The notes under the pieces were generated by a model, which was given only the letters and a program-made list of their open reading frames with translations, did no database searches and was not told the DNA's origin. From NCBI RefSeq assembly GCF_040183065.1, contig NC_091122.1:159427455-159491454 (forward strand): a DNA stretch of 64,000 nt, written 5' to 3'. Source of the stretch: Periplaneta americana. Taxonomy: Eukaryota; Arthropoda; Insecta; Blattodea; Blattidae. Of this stretch, positions 58,471 through 64,000 are shown one piece after another. Within the stretch, counting starts at the first letter, position 1. The number at the start of each line of letters is the position of its first letter. The translations under genes were made by a program, and so were the position numbers.

Positions 58471-58615
58471 CTCGCATAATACTACACACCTAATCTAACC
58501 TCTCACATAAAACCTCTCACATAATACTACATACCTAATCTAACCTAACCTAACCTCTCACATAATAAACATCTAACCTAATCTAACTTGTCACATAATA
58601 CTACACAGCTATAGT
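58471..58615. repeat. Minisatellite with telomere-like CCTAA runs
   Basis: CACATAATACTACA and CTAATCTAACCTCT alternate. At 58541-58556 TAACCTAACCTAACCT is the complement of the insect telomere repeat TTAGG. Confidence 0.7.
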
Positions 58616-58671
58616 TGCATTCCTTACATTTAGTATAATTTCGTTTGCGTCTGATGTATGTGTGTCGGGAG

Positions 58672-59548
58672 TAGAGATGAGCTTAAACGATATTTTCAAG
58701 TATCTGTGACAACTGTAACTGTGACAATTAAATATCTGTGACTTTTATCAGTGATTTTATCACACCAATATTTTATATCGATACGTAGCATGAATTACAC
58801 CGATATTTTGTCACACCGATAAAAATTAGCAGGAAATATTGAAGAGCAGTGAAATATGAATGCGATTTCTCTATACACACCACTCATCAGTGATTTATAT
58901 GGGAAAATCCAACAAAGAAATTATGTACATGTACCATTAACAAATAAATACTTACCTAACTGAACAGTAACATGTCAAAAGTTAACCTAATATACCAAGA
59001 GGTTATATTGTAGATATTGAACCAGTTGATCATTTTTAAATGTAGTTGGGTATGGAGAAATTGAGGTTATATGATTATTATTCTAATCGTTTTAAAAATT
59101 GATTCTTTTTATTGTATATAATATAATGGATAAATTATTTTAAGTCGTGCATTAACATTATAATATTGAGTCATAGAATAAAAATTAATGAAACATAAGT
59201 ATTCGGAAAAACATTGGAAAATAATTACAAAACAAAACGGTTGTTCAGACAGGATTTTACACAAGATTAAGTACTGGTAACCAATGGTGTTGTTATTTAA
59301 ATCGTGTAATAACTACATCATTTATAATAAGATGGAAAAACTACCGTCCGATTGCTGTTATTGTATCATGCGGACGCGCAAACCAACGACGTAGAGGAGA
59401 AAAATATCAGTCACAGAGTACTGAATACGGAGCAGATTTCGATAGCGATATTTTGTCACAGATATTTCGCGTCATCAGTCACAGGTTTATCTGTGACAAA
59501 AAAATACCTGTGACAAAATATCGGTTTGTGAAATATCGGCCATCTCTA
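58672..59548. mobile_element. hAT-like element, TAGAGATG ends, 8-bp duplication
   Basis: TAGAGATGAGC and GCCATCTCTA are inverted ends, with GTCGGGAG on both sides (58664-58671, 59549-59556). Subterminal regions repeat CTGTGAC/GTCACAG and GATATTTTGTCACA. 877 bp, no transposase. Confidence 0.88.
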
Positions 59549-59559
59549 GTCGGGAGCCA

Positions 59560-60058
59560 TCTAGTGGAAGAAGTGGAACGTAATGGCGGGCAACTATTGT
59601 CTCCATTCTTCATAATTACATAATTACATTTAATTCGTTAAGTGTGTTTTGTGCATTAATCAATGTGTTAATGCAGTGATAATTCCATATACTGTATATA
59701 ATACAGTAAAAAATAGTTGGGTGTTGTGGCTGTGATAAAAGTGTTGAAAATTGGTTTATAGAGCCACATTGGCAGTGATAAAAGTGTGCAATATTCGTTC
59801 AGTGGCCGGTGGATTCTCTACCTTGACCGAGTTTTCTTAATAAGGCGCATGAAAACTTAATATTCTGGCTGTTAATGAAGAATGGGAACAAGGTAGACTG
59901 GTAGAGTATCCACTAACATGTCGATGACATGCTAACAAACACAACTACTTTCGAAACTTCAGCTTCCGTATTCAGATCGTTTTCAATACGTATTAAAAAA
60001 TGCATGAAAACAGGGATCAGGGAGATCGTATTCAGTACGGAAAATGTATTCAAATCGA
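59560..60058. other. No gene recognised
   Basis: No convincing feature apart from GTATTCAGATCG-type motifs. Confidence 0.35.
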
Positions 60059-60461
60059 TTTTAATGGAATGGAATTTAACTGAGGGGGGTACGGGTGGCC
60101 CAGCACTGCGACCTATTGAGATCTATTGCGCTAACCCTCGATATGGAATGAGTTGCATGCCGCAGATCCCCTACGCGCACCGCCCTAACTCCCTTAACGA
60201 CCGGTTCCTACAGGCGACAGAATCCATATACCATTCCTGCTTCGGAAAATTCCCCCAAGGTCCCCCTATCGGTCCGAGGCGAAACTCCTCCCCCGAGTAG
60301 GTCTGCCTCGGGTGCCATTGCAAAAGACTACATTCCACGGAGGCCGGTCGAGAGAATCAGCAGCATCGGGAGGCCACCGGTAGAGTGATCTAAAAAACCA
60401 GAAACGGAATGATGAGTGAGGTTCCAATCGCCTGATAAAGTTACCTGAAATTCATCCATAG

Positions 60462-60577
60462 CAGTAAGGGAAAAACCCCGAAAAAACCTCACGCAGGCAA
60501 CTCGTCCTGACCGGGAATCGAACGCGGGACCGCTGGTTTCGGAGTTAGACTCACTAACCCCTCAGCCACAACGGTGG
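60462..60577 (-). repeat. SINE family A, diverged fragment
   Basis: ACCGGGAATCGAAC and GGACCGCTGGTTTCGGAGTT then CACTAACCCCTCAGCCACAA form a reversed tRNA-like head. Confidence 0.65.
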
Positions 60578-60599
60578 ACAATCGATTTATGAAAACTAA

Positions 60600-60601
<2 letters not shown>

Positions 60602-60667
<66 letters not shown>
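60602..60667. repeat. (AT)n microsatellite
   Basis: About 33 AT units. Confidence 0.95.
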
Positions 60668-60669
<2 letters not shown>

Positions 60670-60772
60670 CATTTTTTCTTTGATGTGTTCCGACTTGAGG
60701 TTTTCATTTTATCGATCTTGATATAGGCCGTAGAGCCCACCTCCCGAAATTCCATTCCATTCCATTAATTAG

Positions 60773-61610
60773 ATAAAGAACATTTCTCAAGCACCTAAAG
60801 TATGAGTATTAAATTAGACTTCTGTCTTTACGTCCGCGTCTGAACGGAAATTCCATGTGGCCCTTGAAGAGAAAGAGAAGTAATTCGAAACCGCAGACAT
60901 TCAGTACCCGTAGGGAATCACCGAGTCATGTTTACCATGTTAGCTGCATGCTATCAGTCAGTTACAATCTTCTCTTTTTGTTTGCATTCTTTTCCACAAA
61001 CAGAATCTGTAAGCATAGTTGCCAGATGTAACGCATAGTGCTTCGTTTAACGTCCAGTGGTGTAAATTTATTTGACATTTGCTCGTGTAGCAAATAAATA
61101 CTTCTTCTAAACTTAAACTCCACTTTTCTTCAATGATTTTGCGTATGTCGTTCTTGCCGTTACATTCGCGCGTTCGAAATCCTATCAAGGACGGTGGATT
61201 TTAAATGGAGATAAAATGCTGAGAATACTAATTAAAATTTAAGTGCCCGACTCGTTCACTGATTTCGACGCTGAATAACCTTTACAATTGAAAGAGCCGT
61301 TAAATTAAATACAACTGCTGCCATCAAATAAAATGAGGGAATTTGATTCTGAGACTCCTTTTCTTTGCCATTCTTTTACTACTATTTCAACCACATGCTA
61401 TTAGAAATGCGTAGAAGTAGTGTCTGTGGTTTTGAAGCCTCTTATTATGAGATGTCAGTATCATATTCCAACTGAAGTTACTAAACAAGTCCAACATATT
61501 ATTATTTTCATGATGACTGAATACAATTTTATCTGTTTATGAAGAGGAGAATAACGTGTTGTTGGATATATGACGTCAGAATTTATTTGTAAATCCAGAT
61601 TTTCTTTGAG
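60773..61610. other. No gene recognised
   Basis: Possible family B tail remnant near 61257-61310 (TTTCGACGCTGAATAACC, GCCGTTAAATTAAATAC). Confidence 0.35.
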
Positions 61611-61612
61611 TA

Positions 61613-61800
61613 GCCTCCGCCATGGCTCAGGCGATAGCGCATTTCCCGTTGATCTGGAGTTTCGTTCGAACGTGGGTTCGATTCCCGCTTGGGCTGATTA
61701 CCTGATTGGATTCTTTCCGAGGTTTTTCCCAAGAGTAAGGCGAATTTCAGGCAATCTTTGGCGGATTCTCGGCCTCAGCTTGCCAAATACCATCTCTTCT
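61613..61800 (+). mobile_element. SINE family B with intact head
   Basis: CCTCCGCCATGGCTCAGGCG ATAGCGC head, GTGGGTTCGATTCCCGC B box, GGCTGATTACCTGATTGG and AATCTTTGGCGGATTCTCGG body. The tail is missing. Confidence 0.8.
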
Positions 61801-61904
61801 TCAGCTACAAGGATTGGGCCTACTGGCCTGTTTCGTCTTCAAAGTGTATAGCATCGATTCACCTTGTTCTGGTCTTTCCTTATTTATCTTTCCTGTTGAT
61901 ATGT

Positions 61905-62985
61905 AATTCATTCATTCATTTAGTGTTCTGCCCAAGGGCAGATTCACTGCAAACCCAGCTTTCTCCAATCTTTCCTATTTTCTGCCTTCCCCTTTGTCGT
62001 CTCATATATGATCCATATACCTTAATGTCGCCTATCGCAGGGGTGTCAACCTTAAGAATACTGCAGGCCATTATTTAAAAAATATTTTTTGGAGGGTCGC
62101 AGACATCTTTCAATAATAAATACAATTTACATAAATGTCTTACTAATTAGTTATTACTCTAATTTATAATAATTAATAATACAAGTCTGTTCAAATATAT
62201 ATATATATATATATTTTTAATTTTAAGTTTGAAACTCTATCGTCTGATATTTTCTTCTGCCTCCGAACTCTTCTTCCGTTCACCATTCCTTCCAGTGAAA
62301 CCTTCAGTAGACAGTTTCTTCTCAGCCAGTGACCCAACCAATTCCTTTTCCTCTTCCTGATCAGTTTCAGTATCATTCTTTCTTCGCCCACTCTTTCCAA
62401 CACAGCTTCATTTCTTATTCTGTCTGACCACATAACACATTTCATTCTTCTCCAAATCCATATTTCAAATGTTTGTAGTCGTTTCTCTTCACTTCGTCGT
62501 AATACCCATATTTCTGCCCCCATACAATGCTACACTCCATACAAAGCACTTCACTAGTCTCTTCCTTAATTCTCTTTCCAGAGGTCCGCAGAAGATGCTC
62601 CTTTTTCTATTAAAAGCTTCCTTGGCCATTGCTATCCTTCTTTCGATTTCCCGGTAGCAGCTCATGTTACTGCTCATAGTACACCCTAAGTATTTGAAGC
62701 TGTCCACTTGCTCTACTGCCTCATTTAGAATTCGCAAGTTTACCTTCTTTATTTTTCTTCCTATGACCATGGTCTTCGTCTTATTTGTATTTATCTTCAT
62801 TCCATACTGTTCACAGCTGTCATTTAGCTCCAGTAGCATATCCCTTAGTATCATCTCCTTTTCTGCTAACAAAGCCATATCATCAGCAAATCTTATGCAC
62901 TTTATTCTTCTGCCTCCGACTATCACTCCTCCCATGTTCTGAAAACAGTTCTTCACTAAATCCTGTATCATTCTATAATCTGCAA
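61905..62985 (-). pseudogene. LINE reverse transcriptase C-terminal half
   Basis: The - strand reads IQDLVKNCFQNMGG, IKCIRFADDMALLAEKEMIL (FADD is the RT catalytic box), YGMKINTNKTKTMVIGRKIK, SFKYLGCTMSSNM and RRIAMAKEAFNRKRSIFCGP. After a frameshift near 62500 it continues RRMKCVMWSDRIRNEAVLER, KLIRKRKRNWLGHWLRRNCL and GMVNGRRVRRQKK. The RT N-terminus and endonuclease are lost. Jockey-like insect LINE, clade uncertain. Interrupted at 62038-62235. Confidence 0.88.
62038..62235. mobile_element. Short hAT-like insertion in the LINE
   Basis: Begins CAGGGGTGTCAACCTTAAG, a common hAT terminus. CTATCG lies just before it (62032-62037) and just after (62237-62242). The right end (GTTTGAAACT) is eroded and near an (AT)n run at 62196-62213. 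Confidence 0.6.
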
Positions 62986-62994
62986 TATTTAAAA

Positions 62995-63225
62995 ATTGGC
63001 GGGGATGAAGTCTTGGAGGTAGTGCGGGTTTCCGTTGCTGGACCTGTATCAGGCAGAGTGAGACTGGAGGCCCACCTGTCAACGTTGGATTCTCTATTGC
63101 CACCTAGATCACCTGTTAGACTTGGCAGTCATCGCATAGGCCGCTCAATTGGGCCAAAGCGAGCCTAGTGCAAGGATCCGTCCCACGTTCGGCCCTCGAA
63201 AAGTCAAGCCAACGGGAAAGGCATG
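62995..63225 (+). repeat. Interspersed repeat family R3, copy 3
   Basis: GGGATGAAGTCTTGGAGGTA, GGCCCACCTGTCAACGTTGG and GTGCAAGGATCCGTCCCACG align with 49284-49440 and 51148-51240. Its frame runs into the LINE frame by chance. Confidence 0.6.
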
Positions 63226-64000
63226 AAAAAGGATACCAAGCGTTATTCTCTAGCCTTTGCTGATTATGGATCCGATACGTACGATGTTTATGCATTTATG
63301 ACGTGGTGCAAAAATTATTGCTCTTTTTAAACTGACTGACCATATTGGGATTTCAATAAATTACTTTCCCAAAACAGGCTATGAAATGTTTCATATAAAA
63401 TAATTTTTATCTCGAAAAGGAATAAAAAAAGAGCAAAATTGTATTCAACTTTTTTTGTTTGAAATATCTCAAAGAATAGCCCCCTGGAATTAATGATATA
63501 GCTTGCGGTTCACTCTGTATATGCATGGACTGCATATGAATCAACTTGTTAAACAACCCTGCCAATGATTTAGGATAAATTATTGTAAACATACAGCTGA
63601 ACGAACAGGTAGTAATATAAAGAGTCTTACATTTCAGAAGATTAAGAAGACAAATGCACTGTCTTGCTATGTTACTAACTCACTCACTGACGGGAAGACA
63701 TATTTCCGTCAAAATAGACATTTCAAAATATCACAGTACTCTATAATTCATCAGATATGCATGTAATATTCCAAATAGAACTGACGTATGTTGATTAATA
63801 GCATAAGACGGCGGTTGCAAAAGCAGGAAGTTGTTAATTCTCTTATTCTCCACTACGACCATCCCACATGAGAACTGTAAGTGTGCTAACCCCACACCAG
63901 CTGACTACACTAAGGTTCACTGCGCACCGAAGTCCCGTGCGAATGAAATGGACAGTTGGCGGAAATATATAAATGCCTATACTGAGTGTTTCGTAATCTA
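63226..64000. other. No gene recognised
   Basis: AT-rich to moderate base composition; nothing recognised. Confidence 0.45.

Larger units (their letters stand above)
60060..60772. mobile_element. Inverted-repeat element with TTAATGGAATGGAATT ends
   Basis: TTTAATGGAATGGAATTTAA at 60060 pairs with AAATTCCATTCCATTCCATT AA at 60748. The interior includes GGCCCAGCACTGCGACC, a reversed SINE and an AT microsatellite. A 123-codon frame at 59929-60300 is not recognised. Confidence 0.5.

Noticed and set aside
59929-60300. 123-codon frame
   Set aside because: Covers the end of an inverted-repeat element and resembles no protein I know.
62785-63168. 127-codon + strand frame opposite the LINE
   Set aside because: Antisense of reverse transcriptase joined to repeat R3.

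Overview
This window is a piece of an insect nuclear genome, most likely Blattodea (cockroach or termite). It has one widely spaced gene with GT-AG introns and consensus 3' splice tracts, AT-rich background, many microsatellites, several tRNA-derived SINE families that I associate with cockroach genomes, RTE and other LINE fragments, and short TTAGG-type telomere-like runs. Nothing suggests a bacterial or viral source.

Only one intact host gene is visible. Eight coding exons on the + strand, from 7281 to 30281, join in frame to a 585-residue adenylate-forming enzyme of the luciferase / 4-coumarate-CoA ligase / acyl-CoA synthetase family. All core motifs are present. The N-terminus looks like a mitochondrial presequence and the C-terminus lacks a peroxisomal SKL signal, which suggests a mitochondrial acyl-CoA synthetase. 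Its introns (1.7 to 4.6 kb) are packed with transposon remains. Intron 3 holds an almost perfect palindrome of about 860 bp.

Upstream (1-7274) there are SINEs, a deleted PIF/Harbinger element that keeps parts of both its MADF protein and its transposase, and the 3' end of a LINE with an R2-like endonuclease region. Downstream (30.3-64 kb) I see no host gene. That half is layered mobile DNA: a pogo element inside another DNA element, RTE fragments interrupted by a TTAA-type foldback element, hAT elements with 8-bp target duplications, tyrosine-recombinase (Crypton-like) copies, SINEs inserted into SINEs, and a pair of Harbinger-like elements at 52.7-57.1 kb that each carry a second transposon.

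Because many insertions sit inside others, the order of insertion can be read directly from target-site duplications in several places. I did not find a clearly new biological system. The most unusual items are the intron palindrome, the tRNA-like repeat units of about 290 bp, the tyrosine-recombinase remnants, and the 46-bp direct repeats flanking the 54.9-57.0 kb element.
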